Origin: Clostridium sp. CAG:964
GTDB lineage: Bacteria > Bacillota > Clostridia > Oscillospirales > Acutalibacteraceae
Direction of reading: 5' to 3'
Assembly (NCBI GenBank): GCA_000435335.1
Contig: FR891329.1
Span: 127,540-169,170, forward strand
Length of the DNA: 41,631 nt
This document shows, piece after piece, positions 32,423 to 40,544 of this stretch (within the stretch, counting starts at the first letter, position 1; every line of letters starts with the position of its first letter). The translations under genes and the position numbers were made by a program. Below the pieces are notes generated by a model. That model had not been told where the DNA came from. It saw nothing but the letters and a program-made list of their open reading frames with translations, and made no database searches.

Positions 32423-33871
32423 TTGAAGAGCAAGATAGATTTTGACGGTTATAATACCCTTTTGCAGCCAACCGAATGGAGATATGCGGCGGCAACGACA
32501 GGATTAGTTGAGTATTTTAAATTTAATCATATTAGCTATGGGGTTTTAAGTGAATTAGAGAAAAAGCCGAAGGAGAGTGTTTTTGGCTTTGACGGCATCC
32601 TTTATAATCAGGAGGATATTACAGAGGAAAGATACCTTGACTTTGCCGAGGACTACTTTAAAGATGATATGACTCACATTAGAATATTGCAAATGCTTGA
32701 AAATGATGAGTTTACAGAGGAACAAATTAAAGCTGTAAACGATATGGTTAAAAGCAAAACTGTGCTGAAAAAGCTTTTTGGTAAAACAAAGTTTGATGGT
32801 ACAAATAAGCAGACTGTGGCGGATATTATTAATAATAACAGACACGAAATTATTAAAAGTGTATTTAGGTACGGCAAAAATTTGTACAGTAATTATGCCA
32901 ACAGTAACCTGCTTCTTACCGCATCGAATCCTCATTGCAGGCTTGCGGGCTACACCTTGGACGAGGGCAGAAAAACCAGATTTTTAGGGTTTTGTTTCGC
33001 AAAAGAAAGCTACGAAACCAACGATATACCGGAGTTTGATTTCATTCCCTTTGCATTCTCAAATTCAGATATGTACGAAACCTTTTTTGTGAACAACAAT
33101 TTTTCGGTTAAAGATCTTGTACAAACCAACAAAAGGGTTAGTGAAGCATTAAATAGTGTTGATAAGAGGGATTCAAGACTAAAGCTGTTGACTGTCTTAC
33201 AGCAGGCAAAAGATTATATTAACTATAATATTGAAATAATTATGAAGTCGAGAGATAACGACTATTATTCCACACTGTATGTACGGGTTGATAGATTAAA
33301 GCAATTAAGGAATCTTTCGGATAAATCACTTAATTTTGTGTATCAAATTTCCGATAATTATTGGCTGAATGTTGAAAAGGAAGTGTATTGGCGTTGCCTG
33401 AATAACGTTTTTCTTGATGATGTTATTTTAAGAATGTTAAAAATATACTTCGATAAAGATGTAAATAAAATAGTTGTAAAGCTTTGTACAGATACCCTAA
33501 TAGATATTAATGAAGCTTGGAAAGGAAACGAGGTTATGGATGAAATAATGAATGCAAGGTGCTGTGGTAAAAAGGTGTCAAAAAAACTTATAGAAGACAA
33601 TAAGAAAAACAAAATAAAGTCATATAAGCACAGAATTATAAATGCATTAATTGCTAACGATTATGATAGTATTAAAAATCTTATTTCTCGCTTAAGCGAA
33701 GAGACGAGCTTAGAATTTTGGTTCTTTTATAAATTGCTGGATAGCAATGGGGAAAATAATGCTGAAAAGTATAAGGATATTATATATGCTTTTACTAATG
33801 CAATAACGGTGAATGTTGCCGATAAAGACGACAGTAAAATCGAAGAAAACGATAGTAAAAAGGAGAATTAA
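32423..33871 (+). CDS. cas8b: Type I-B Cascade large subunit Cas8b (Cst1-like)
   Basis: A 482-residue protein in the large-subunit position between cas6 and cas7. The start WRYAAATTGLVEYFKF and overall layout resemble the Cas8b1/Cst1 family, whose members recognise the PAM in Cascade. The start codon is TTG 32423 behind GGGGAGGTGAT. It is Lys/Asn/Glu rich with an acidic end, and AT-richer than the housekeeping genes. A Cas11-like C-terminal product may be made from an internal start at 33536. Large subunits diverge strongly, so the family call leans on context. Confidence 0.78.
   Translation: MKSKIDFDGYNTLLQPTEWRYAAATTGLVEYFKFNHISYGVLSELEKKPKESVFGFDGILYNQEDITEERYLDFAEDYFKDDMTHIRILQMLENDEFTEEQIKAVNDMVKSKTVLKKLFGKTKFDGTNKQTVADIINNNRHEIIKSVFRYGKNLYSNYANSNLLLTASNPHCRLAGYTLDEGRKTRFLGFCFAKESYETNDIPEFDFIPFAFSNSDMYETFFVNNNFSVKDLVQTNKRVSEALNSVDKRDSRLKLLTVLQQAKDYINYNIEIIMKSRDNDYYSTLYVRVDRLKQLRNLSDKSLNFVYQISDNYWLNVEKEVYWRCLNNVFLDDVILRMLKIYFDKDVNKIVVKLCTDTLIDINEAWKGNEVMDEIMNARCCGKKVSKKLIEDNKKNKIKSYKHRIINALIANDYDSIKNLISRLSEETSLEFWFFYKLLDSNGENNAEKYKDIIYAFTNAITVNVADKDDSKIEENDSKKEN
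33536..33871 (+). CDS. Possible Cas11-like small subunit from internal start in cas8b
   Basis: In frame within cas8b, ATG 33536 (codon 372) is preceded by AAAGGAAACGAGG. It would give a 111-residue helical protein, MDEIMNARCCGKKVSKKLIED onwards. In some type I-B, I-C and I-D systems the Cascade small subunit is made this way from the large-subunit gene; no separate cas11 gene is present here. Only the start context, size and helical character support it. Confidence 0.4.
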   Translation: MDEIMNARCCGKKVSKKLIEDNKKNKIKSYKHRIINALIANDYDSIKNLISRLSEETSLEFWFFYKLLDSNGENNAEKYKDIIYAFTNAITVNVADKDDSKIEENDSKKEN

Positions 33872-33874
33872 TTT

Positions 33875-34753
33875 ATGATTACAAAAGCTTTAACAATTAC
33901 GGTGATTTCAAATATGACGAGCAACTATGGCGAAAGTCTGGGTAATATCTCAAGTGTTCAAAAGGTATACAGGGGCGGCAATGAGTATGCAACACGCAGC
34001 AGGGAAAGCTTAAAAAACGCCATTTGCGTTCAGTCCGGTTTTTATGATGACCTGCAAACCTCGAATGACGGTGTAATGCAGAAGCTTGTAACTAATGATA
34101 TTAATGCCGCAACCTGCCGTGCCCTTGAGGGTGGATATATGTCTACCAAGGACATTACATATATTCGTAACAGCTCATTTTATTTAACAGACGCAGTGGC
34201 AACAGAGCCGTTTATAAATGACGCACGCTTTCACAACAACCTTTACCTTGCAACAAATTATGCAAAGGCTAATGGTAAAAATGTTCAAAAAGACGCTGAA
34301 GAATGTGGTTTAAAGCCATATCAGTATGAATATGACAAGTCGTCAAAAATTTACAGCTTAACTATTGACCTTGAGAAAATCGGCAAGGACGATAACTTTG
34401 GTGCTGAGGCTGACAATGATGAAAAGTGTCAGCGTGTTATTGCACTGCTGGATGCAGTAGAAAACCTTTCTTTGGTGGTAAAGGGTAACCTTGATAATGC
34501 AGAGCCGATATTTATTGTTGGCGGACTTTCACCAAGAAAAACTCATGTGTTTGAAAATGCCGTTAATGTTGTGGGTAAAAGGCTTGTTATAGAGCCAATT
34601 AAAGAAAAGCTTTCGCAGGGCTACAGCTGTGCCCTTATGCGTAACGGTGAGCTTAAAAACGAGGACGAAATAGTAAGGGAGCTTCACCCTACTGCCGTGC
34701 CTGAATTTTTTGAAGCTCTAAGAGGTCAGGTTAAGGAGTATTTTTCAAAGTAA
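33875..34753 (+). CDS. cas7: Cascade backbone subunit Cas7 (Cst2/DevR family)
   Basis: A 292-residue protein with MITKALTITVISNMTSNYGESLGNISSVQKVYRGGNEYATRSRESLKNAI, the N-terminal pattern of the Cas7/Cst2/DevR family, and FIVGGLSPRKTHVFENAV near the C-terminus. Cas7 polymerises along the crRNA spacer. It starts 3 nt after cas8b behind AAAAAGGAG and is followed 12 nt later by cas5. Confidence 0.93.
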   Translation: MITKALTITVISNMTSNYGESLGNISSVQKVYRGGNEYATRSRESLKNAICVQSGFYDDLQTSNDGVMQKLVTNDINAATCRALEGGYMSTKDITYIRNSSFYLTDAVATEPFINDARFHNNLYLATNYAKANGKNVQKDAEECGLKPYQYEYDKSSKIYSLTIDLEKIGKDDNFGAEADNDEKCQRVIALLDAVENLSLVVKGNLDNAEPIFIVGGLSPRKTHVFENAVNVVGKRLVIEPIKEKLSQGYSCALMRNGELKNEDEIVRELHPTAVPEFFEALRGQVKEYFSK

Positions 34754-34765
34754 GGCGGAATTAGT

Positions 34766-35830
34766 ATGAAAGCTATAAGAGTGCATATAAGGCAAAACAG
34801 CGCCAATTATAGACGAGAAGAAACTGTAAATTGCCGTACAACCTACCCAATGCCACCGTATTCTACAGTAATAGGAGCATTTCACAAGGCGTGCGGCTAT
34901 ACAAGCTATCATCCTATGAAGCTAAGTATACAAGGAAAGTACGGTTCATTAAAGACTAAAATGTTTAAGGAGGACTGCTTCCTTAATTCACTGCAGGACG
35001 ACAGAAACACCCTTGTTAAAATGAAAAATCCCGATATGCTGTCAAGTGCCTATCAGGTGGTGGCTATAGCTCAAAAATCTCAAGGGAACAGCTTTGAAAA
35101 GGGCATAACCATTAATGTTGTCAATGAAAAGCTGATTAGGGAATACAGGCTTTTAAAGCGAACTAAAAAAAGAATTGATAAGCATAAGAAGCGTATTAGC
35201 CAAATGAACAGTACCTTAAAGGAAATGAAGGCTAACAGTAATATTTCGCCGGAAGAGGTCAAAGCGTTTGAGAGCCGATATAAAAGGCTAAAGGAGATTT
35301 ACAGCGAATACGAGCGGGTAAAATATACCATTCCTTATTCACACTTCAGAACTCTTGCAAAGGGGCCTAAATATTACGAGCTGCTTTGTGACATTGAGAT
35401 GGTTATACATATTGTAAGCGATGAGCAGACTATGCGGGATATTATGGATAATATCTGTAATCTTACTGCTATAGGCAGAGGCGAGGACTTTGTTGAGGTA
35501 TTAGAGTGTGAAGAAACAGAGTTGAGTGAAGTGGATACTTTCATTGACTTTAACAATGATGTGTACGATGTGTATATGCCTATAGAATATATTGAGCAGA
35601 ACAAGGAAAATTTGGACATAGATTCAGATACGACAGGCGGTTACCGTGGCGGAACTAAGTATTTGATGCCAAAGGATTACACCACACAAAAAATTAAAGG
35701 TGGAATGAGAAAGCGTGAATTTAACAGAATACCTGTTATATACAACAAATTTTCCTACTTAGACAAGGGCTGCAGCGGTATATTAATTGATAAAACGGAT
35801 GATACAATATATCCTGTTTTATTGGCGTGA
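34766..35830 (+). CDS. cas5: Cas5 with an internal coiled-coil-like insertion
   Basis: A 354-residue Cas5 (MKAIRVHIRQNSANYRREETVNCRTTYPMPPYSTVIGAFHKACGY), the subunit that holds the crRNA 5' handle. The N-terminal RAMP motif with PPYSTVIGAFH is typical. Residues ~120-180 are a highly charged helical stretch (LLKRTKKRIDKHKKRISQMN ... YKRLKEIYSEYERVKY) that makes it much longer than the usual 200-250. A normal Cas5 continuation (SHFRTLAKGPKYYELLCDIEMVIHI) follows. It lies 9 nt before cas3. Confidence 0.88.
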   Translation: MKAIRVHIRQNSANYRREETVNCRTTYPMPPYSTVIGAFHKACGYTSYHPMKLSIQGKYGSLKTKMFKEDCFLNSLQDDRNTLVKMKNPDMLSSAYQVVAIAQKSQGNSFEKGITINVVNEKLIREYRLLKRTKKRIDKHKKRISQMNSTLKEMKANSNISPEEVKAFESRYKRLKEIYSEYERVKYTIPYSHFRTLAKGPKYYELLCDIEMVIHIVSDEQTMRDIMDNICNLTAIGRGEDFVEVLECEETELSEVDTFIDFNNDVYDVYMPIEYIEQNKENLDIDSDTTGGYRGGTKYLMPKDYTTQKIKGGMRKREFNRIPVIYNKFSYLDKGCSGILIDKTDDTIYPVLLA

Positions 35831-35839
35831 GGTTAGTGT

Positions 35840-38041
35840 ATGGATATAAATAAAAAATTGGCTAAGCCCAACAAAACAATAGAACAACATTCAAAGGAGC
35901 TTATAGAGCAGGCAAACCTGCTCTATAAGCTGGGCTATATAAAATCCAGGGAAATGTATATAGACTTGCTGATTTCCTGTGAAATTCACGATAACGGCAA
36001 GGCTAACTCTAAATTTCAAAATCGAGTAAAATATGGAGGAGACTTTAAGATCAATAACGAAGTGCCGCACAGCGTGCTATCTGTTTTTTACATTGATAAG
36101 GAGAAATGTATAAACCCTATAGCGGTATATTTTTCCGTTTTGTTTCATCACTACAGAGGTGACTCTCCAATTAGCATATTTAACAAAGAGCGTTCCCTTA
36201 TTGAAGATTCTTTAAACGAACTGGGTTTTTCTGCTAATAAAGCTTACGGTCGTATGAAAGAAGTGATTACAAAGGTCAAAAATATTTTTAAAGAACCATT
36301 GAGCAAAGCTGATAAGCAATACGCTGTTTTGCTGAAAGGATTTCTGCATAAGTGCGATTACAGTGCCAGTGCCGGCATTACCTGTGAATTTAAAAATGAT
36401 TTTTTGAATGAATGTATGGATAGCTGGAAAAAACAAACCGGCAATGAGTATTACAGTCTGCAAAAGTTTTGCAGGCAAAATTCCGGAAAAAATATTATAG
36501 TTACAGCACCTACAGGAATGGGAAAAACAGAGGCAGGTCTTTTATGGTGCGGCAATAACAAGTGCTTTTTTGTGCTTCCGTTAAAAACAGCCATAAACGC
36601 TATGTATGAAAGAATTAAAGAACTGTGCGGTGAGGACTACAAGCATAGAGTGGCACTGGTTCATTCGGATATGAAGGCATATTATCTAAAAAGCTTAGAC
36701 AAAGAGAGGGAAGGAGAGGCAGACCAAGCCTTTGACTTTGCTTATGCACAAAACAGCCGTCAGTTTTCGCTTCCTATTACAGTGTGTACACCTGACCAAA
36801 TATTTGACTTTGCATTAAAATATCCGGGCTATGAGTACAAGCTTGCAATGTCATCATATTCCAGATTTATAATCGATGAAATTCAAATGTATGATCCCGA
36901 GCTGCTTGCGGCTATAATATACGCCGTAGAAATGATTCACACATTAGGCGGAAAGGTGGCTGTATTAACGGCCACACTGCCTCCGTTTGTTAAGGAGGAG
37001 CTTGTCAGAGTTTTTAAGGGTGATGCAGAGCTGGAAAATTTCTCAGGAGACGGAAAGCTAAGACATAATGTAAGGGTTTTTGAGGATAAGCTTACATCAG
37101 AGGATATTCAAAGTATTATTACAGATACTCGGTGTGGCAGTGTGAAAAAATACCTTGTTGTATGTAATGCAATAAATGTCGCTAATGATATTTACGAACA
37201 GCTGAAGGCTTCCGGCATAGATGCAGATATAAATCTGTTTCATTCCAACTTTACCAGAAAAGACCGTGTGGCTAAGGAAGGTCAAATATTAAAGGCTGCA
37301 AAAATTTCTAATGACAAATTAGAAAGGCCGCAGATATGGGTTTCTACATCTGTAGTAGAAGCAAGCCTTGATATTGATTTTGATATTCTTATAACAGAGC
37401 TGTCAGACCTGTTTTCGTTGTTTCAAAGATTCGGCAGGGTAAACCGAAAAGGAAAAAAAGATTTTTCTAAAACTAACTGCTATGTATTTACTGAAATACA
37501 GGGAAATGCAAAATATTTTGTTGATGAAACAATACACAGTATGTCCAAGGCGGCAATTAAGAATTTTGAGGGTGTTATATCAGAGGACGATAAAAATAAA
37601 CTAATTGAGGATTATCTTTCTGTAGACAAAATAAAAGGCTCAAAGTATTACAAGAAGTATCTTTCCTCTTATAATAATTACCGGGAATCCTGTGATTACT
37701 TAAAAAGCCAAAATGATGGTATACGACGCATAGACAGAATTGACGCAATTCCTATTGAGGTTTATAACCAACATAAAGAGGAAATAGAAAGTAATGTTAA
37801 AATATGTACTGACAGTAATGCAACTCCTGAGGAAAGGCTGAGAGCTTCTGAAGGCGTTTTTGATTACACAGTGTCTGTTAGGCGTTCCAGAATTGATACG
37901 AAATGTAAATTAATTTACAAGGGACACAGCAACATACCTATAATTAACTGCAGTTATTCCTCAGAGTATGGAGTTCGTTTTGACAACACAGTGCAAAACG
38001 GGATTATTAAAGGAGCTGACAAATGCAGTAATTTTTTGTGA
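35840..38041 (+). CDS. cas3: Cas3 HD nuclease-helicase
   Basis: A 733-residue effector nuclease. The N-terminal HD domain has His17, His50-Asp51 (EIHDNGK), His77 (PHS), His103-His104 and Asp173. The helicase has Walker A TAPTGMGKT (~222-230), DEIQ (346-349), TAT (377-379) and QRFGRVNR (529-536). All key residues are present, so interference should be active. The start is ATG 35840. A cas4 stub begins 8 nt after its stop, followed by the array. Confidence 0.95.
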   Translation: MDINKKLAKPNKTIEQHSKELIEQANLLYKLGYIKSREMYIDLLISCEIHDNGKANSKFQNRVKYGGDFKINNEVPHSVLSVFYIDKEKCINPIAVYFSVLFHHYRGDSPISIFNKERSLIEDSLNELGFSANKAYGRMKEVITKVKNIFKEPLSKADKQYAVLLKGFLHKCDYSASAGITCEFKNDFLNECMDSWKKQTGNEYYSLQKFCRQNSGKNIIVTAPTGMGKTEAGLLWCGNNKCFFVLPLKTAINAMYERIKELCGEDYKHRVALVHSDMKAYYLKSLDKEREGEADQAFDFAYAQNSRQFSLPITVCTPDQIFDFALKYPGYEYKLAMSSYSRFIIDEIQMYDPELLAAIIYAVEMIHTLGGKVAVLTATLPPFVKEELVRVFKGDAELENFSGDGKLRHNVRVFEDKLTSEDIQSIITDTRCGSVKKYLVVCNAINVANDIYEQLKASGIDADINLFHSNFTRKDRVAKEGQILKAAKISNDKLERPQIWVSTSVVEASLDIDFDILITELSDLFSLFQRFGRVNRKGKKDFSKTNCYVFTEIQGNAKYFVDETIHSMSKAAIKNFEGVISEDDKNKLIEDYLSVDKIKGSKYYKKYLSSYNNYRESCDYLKSQNDGIRRIDRIDAIPIEVYNQHKEEIESNVKICTDSNATPEERLRASEGVFDYTVSVRRSRIDTKCKLIYKGHSNIPIINCSYSSEYGVRFDNTVQNGIIKGADKCSNFL

Positions 38042-38049
38042 GGCAATAT

Positions 38050-38133
38050 ATGGAAGAAATTAATGTATCCTGCATTCAGGTTTATTACTACTATGTTTGT
38101 CCAAGAAAGTTAAGGCATTGTTTGTGCCTCTAA
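38050..38133 (+). pseudogene. cas4: Truncated cas4 (27-codon stub)
   Basis: Behind GAGG, an ATG opens 27 codons: MEEINVSCIQVYYYYVCPRK, then LRHCLCL and stop. The part up to Arg22 has the Cas4 N-terminal pattern (I..T.I.YY..CPRKLW) including the first Fe-S cysteine (C17). After that the homology breaks off and the array starts 10 nt after the stop. Cas4 normally has ~170-200 residues, so the nuclease part is gone. The deletion probably also took cas1 and cas2. Confidence 0.72.
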
Positions 38134-38143
38134 TGACTGAGGC

Positions 38144-38701
38144 CTTATAATCTATCCATACTGGATTTTAAAAATAATTAAGTGTGTTCAAAATAGTTCA
38201 ACTAAAAGGCTTATAATCTATCCATACTGGATTTTAAATCTGATGATGTTATGCAGTATTTAGAAAATCGACTAAACTTATAATCTATCCATACTGGATT
38301 TTAAATAGAAGCTGCACACTAGCACCTTTACAATATGAACACTTATAATCTATCCATACTGGATTTTAAATTTATATTTTTTATTTGCTTTTTTACTTAA
38401 AACAAGTCTTATAATCTATCCATACTGGATTTTAAATAGGCTTACGAAATATCACACAATTAGTATAGCCTCTTCTTATAATCTATCCATACTGGATTTT
38501 AAATGTGTAATTAGTCCAAGCGTACAGAGTATAAGTATTGCTTATAATCTATCCATACTGGATTTTAAATCTGATGACTGAGGCAATAGTCAAGGCAATT
38601 GAAAGTCTTATAATCTATCCATACTGGATTTTAAATTAAACAGTAGGGTAGCCATTTACCTGTATGGCAAACTTATAATCTATCCATACTGGATTTTAAA
38701 T
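38144..38701 (+). CRISPR. CRISPR array, 9 repeats and 8 spacers (type I-B)
   Basis: The repeat is 30 bp, beginning CTTATAATCTATCC and ending ATACTGGATTTTAAAT. Repeats start at 38144, 38210, 38277, 38342, 38408, 38475, 38541, 38607 and 38672. Spacers are 35-37 bp. All repeats are identical except the first, whose last base is A instead of T. An ATCC/GGAT hairpin lies in the repeat, and the last eight bases TTTTAAAT would be the crRNA 5' handle, so transcription should run on the plus strand, as for the cas genes. No clear leader remains: only ~100 bp, partly cas4 stub, separate cas3 from repeat 1. Confidence 0.97.
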
Positions 38702-38916
38702 ATGAAAAAACGAATTATTTTTGCCGGTTCGTCTATGTGTATTTGTCAACCGAAAATTCGGTCAACCGCTTATTGAAAACTAGGTCACTTTAGACCAAGT
38801 TTGGCACCTGTTGCATTACTGCCACAGGTGCAGTTGCTATTTTACTACTGTTTCGAAGTCAGTTCCGTTGTTCCGCAGAGTTTCACGGAGCCCGTAGGAA
38901 TCGCCTTCTATATCAA
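38702..38916 (+). other. Gene-free junction between array and phage remnant
   Basis: No supported gene. It holds two small hairpins, CCGAA/TTCGG near 38750 and GCACCTGT/ACAGGTGC (38804-38831). An open frame runs through from 38801 into the phage gene, but its first ~45 codons do not look like phage protein, so the sequence join lies near 38920. Confidence 0.5.
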
Positions 38917-40068
38917 TCATATAACGGTTGGCAGACGCACACAGGATTACATAAGACAAGCAGCTTTGCAAGCTGCTGCAAAAAAGCTAACAACAGGACA
39001 AACTGTTAAGCAAATGCAGCAAGACTTCCAAAACAAGCTTGCTGACAGCAAAATAACATCAGTTGCATATGCTAATGGTACAGAGCACAACATTAAAGAT
39101 TACGCTGCTATGGTTGCACGCACCACCACAGCAGAAACGCAAAACACTGCACAGGTTGTGCAAGGCAATGCTTGGGGATATGATTTAGTGCGTATGACAA
39201 GCCATTACCCTACCTGCAATGTATGTGCAATGTATCAAGGCAGAGTGTATGCGTTAACAAAAGAGGCTGCCAATGGCAAGTAAAAAGGTCAAGACGGCAG
39301 GCCCCTGAGGTTTGCTTATCTTTATGATACTGCCTTAGTTGACGGGTACAACACCATACACCCTAATTGCCGCCACCGTTTTGCCATATTTCCAGCTAAT
39401 GCATATACCAAAGATGAGCTTGCGGAGTTTAGCAGACAGAGCATGCAGCCTTTCGCCGATTTACGCTCCGATACAGAGCGTAAGGCATATGCCCGGGAGC
39501 AGGCTGTTAAGAGAAAAAAGGTGCAAGTCGAAGACAATACGAAGAAATTAAGCAATATTTGCCTGAACAAGTGCCGAAGACATTCGCTGCGTGGCAAAGA
39601 ATGAAGCATACTAAATCACAGCGTTATATTGATTTAGTATCTGACTATAGAAGCATTAAAAAGTTTATTGCAAGCAGTTCACAAAATGGTATAATAGGGG
39701 TAGATAAAAAAGATCTATCTGCATATATTGGAGAGGAAATTACTAAAAAGGATAGCCAGCACATCCGGGAGTGGTATTATGCCAATGTTACTGATATACC
39801 AAATCAAATTGATAAGTCACAACCGTTTGAAACATAAGTTAAGCAAGCATTTGAACTTAGAAATAAATATAAGCATAGTGCCCGTGCAGCTATGTCTGAT
39901 GCTGAAACTGCTGAGTTCTTAGATAGAAAACGACCAGCTCCTTCTTTCGAAGAACTATTAAATAGTAAAATGGAAAGGAAAAAATTGACTAGAGAAGAGG
40001 CTTTAAAAGATATTTTAGAAACTGCTTCAATGACAAATGCTTATATAAATAAAGAATTTGGATTATAA
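38801..40068 (+). pseudogene. Phage minor capsid protein 2-like pseudogene with C-terminal toxin-like extension
   Basis: Phage-like sequence begins near 38926 (TVGRRTQDYIRQAALQAAAKK) and contains the minor head protein core: MTSHYPTCNVCAMYQGRVYAL, then YLYDTALVDGYNTIHPNCRHRF with the HPNCRH motif. The frame is broken by TAA at 39281-39283, by a frameshift at ~39525-39545, and by TAA at 39835-39837; homologous-looking sequence continues through each. After the head domain comes a charged helical part (TKSQRYIDLVSDYRSIKKF ... EFLDRKRP ... LTREEALKDILETASM) ending at 40068. That extension looks like a toxin or effector domain fused to a head protein; its activity is unknown. Confidence 0.7.
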
Positions 40069-40081
40069 AGAGATGATTTTT

Positions 40082-40330
40082 ATGTTGGATAAAAGAATTT
40101 ATGATTATACGATCTTCCCAAACAATAGCCCACAGAAATTTGATGAATGTTGTAAAAAAATAGAAAAAGAATTTTCTGATTTGCATAAGAATAAATTGCT
40201 TATTGATGTAGACGGCTCGCTAATTCAAACTTATAAATATAATGGCAAAGATATTGATGTATATGATGACTATGATGTAGGTGCAGTATATGTAAAATCA
40301 GAAATTGACTTAGACAATTTATTTAAATGA
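40082..40330 (+). CDS. Small acidic protein, possibly an immunity protein
   Basis: An 82-residue acidic protein (MLDKRIYDYTIFPNNSPQKF ... LLIDVDGSLIQTYKYNGKDI ... YDDYDVGAVYVKSEIDLDNLF), starting 13 nt after the end of the toxin-like extension. Compact size, acidity, strand-rich pattern and position fit the immunity partner of a toxin-tailed protein. I do not recognise a named family with certainty. It appears intact although its upstream partner is decayed. A terminator follows. Confidence 0.65.
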   Translation: MLDKRIYDYTIFPNNSPQKFDECCKKIEKEFSDLHKNKLLIDVDGSLIQTYKYNGKDIDVYDDYDVGAVYVKSEIDLDNLFK

Positions 40331-40359
40331 CCGTCATATCTCTGCAAAACTGTATTAAC

Positions 40360-40396
40360 ACACAAGGCGGCTATTTTGCCTTGTGTGGCTTTTTTA
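40360..40396 (+). terminator. Terminator after the immunity-like gene
   Basis: A 9-bp perfect stem ACACAAGGC/GCCTTGTGT (40360-40368 with 40378-40386) is followed within 4 nt by T6. The next 150 bp hold a second hairpin only. Confidence 0.85.
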
Positions 40397-40488
40397 TTAT
40401 CATAGTAAAATTAATCCAACAAAATTATTAAATGCAGATTAAACAAAATTAAACGGTATTTAAATGCATATACCAATGACTATGTTAT

Positions 40489-40515
40489 TAAGCTCCCGGT
40501 TGGGGGCTTTTTATA
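40489..40515 (+). terminator. Second hairpin terminator before the scaffold gene
   Basis: AAGCTCCC/GGGGGCTT with a short loop and T5. It stands between the immunity-like gene and the scaffold gene, so the latter is not read from upstream. Confidence 0.7.
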
Positions 40516-40544
40516 TTGCCTAAAATTAAAAAAGGAGGATTTTA

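Noticed and set aside
38042..38143. Functional CRISPR leader
   Set aside because: It is only ~100 bp, mostly cas4 stub, with no AT-rich promoter pair I can point to. Array transcription may come from read-through of the cas operon.
38702..38776. 24-codon frame MKKRIIFAGSSMCICQPK... directly after the last repeat
   Set aside because: It has no ribosome site, starts in the repeat edge and resembles nothing I know.
39375..39400. Nine-base match TTTGCCATA between spacer 8 (minus strand) and the phage remnant
   Set aside because: The match stops after nine bases and the flanking sequence differs, so it is not evidence of self-targeting.
39281..39837. TAA read as a sense codon in the phage gene
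   Set aside because: All other genes end normally at TAA and there is also a frameshift, so decay explains it without a changed code.
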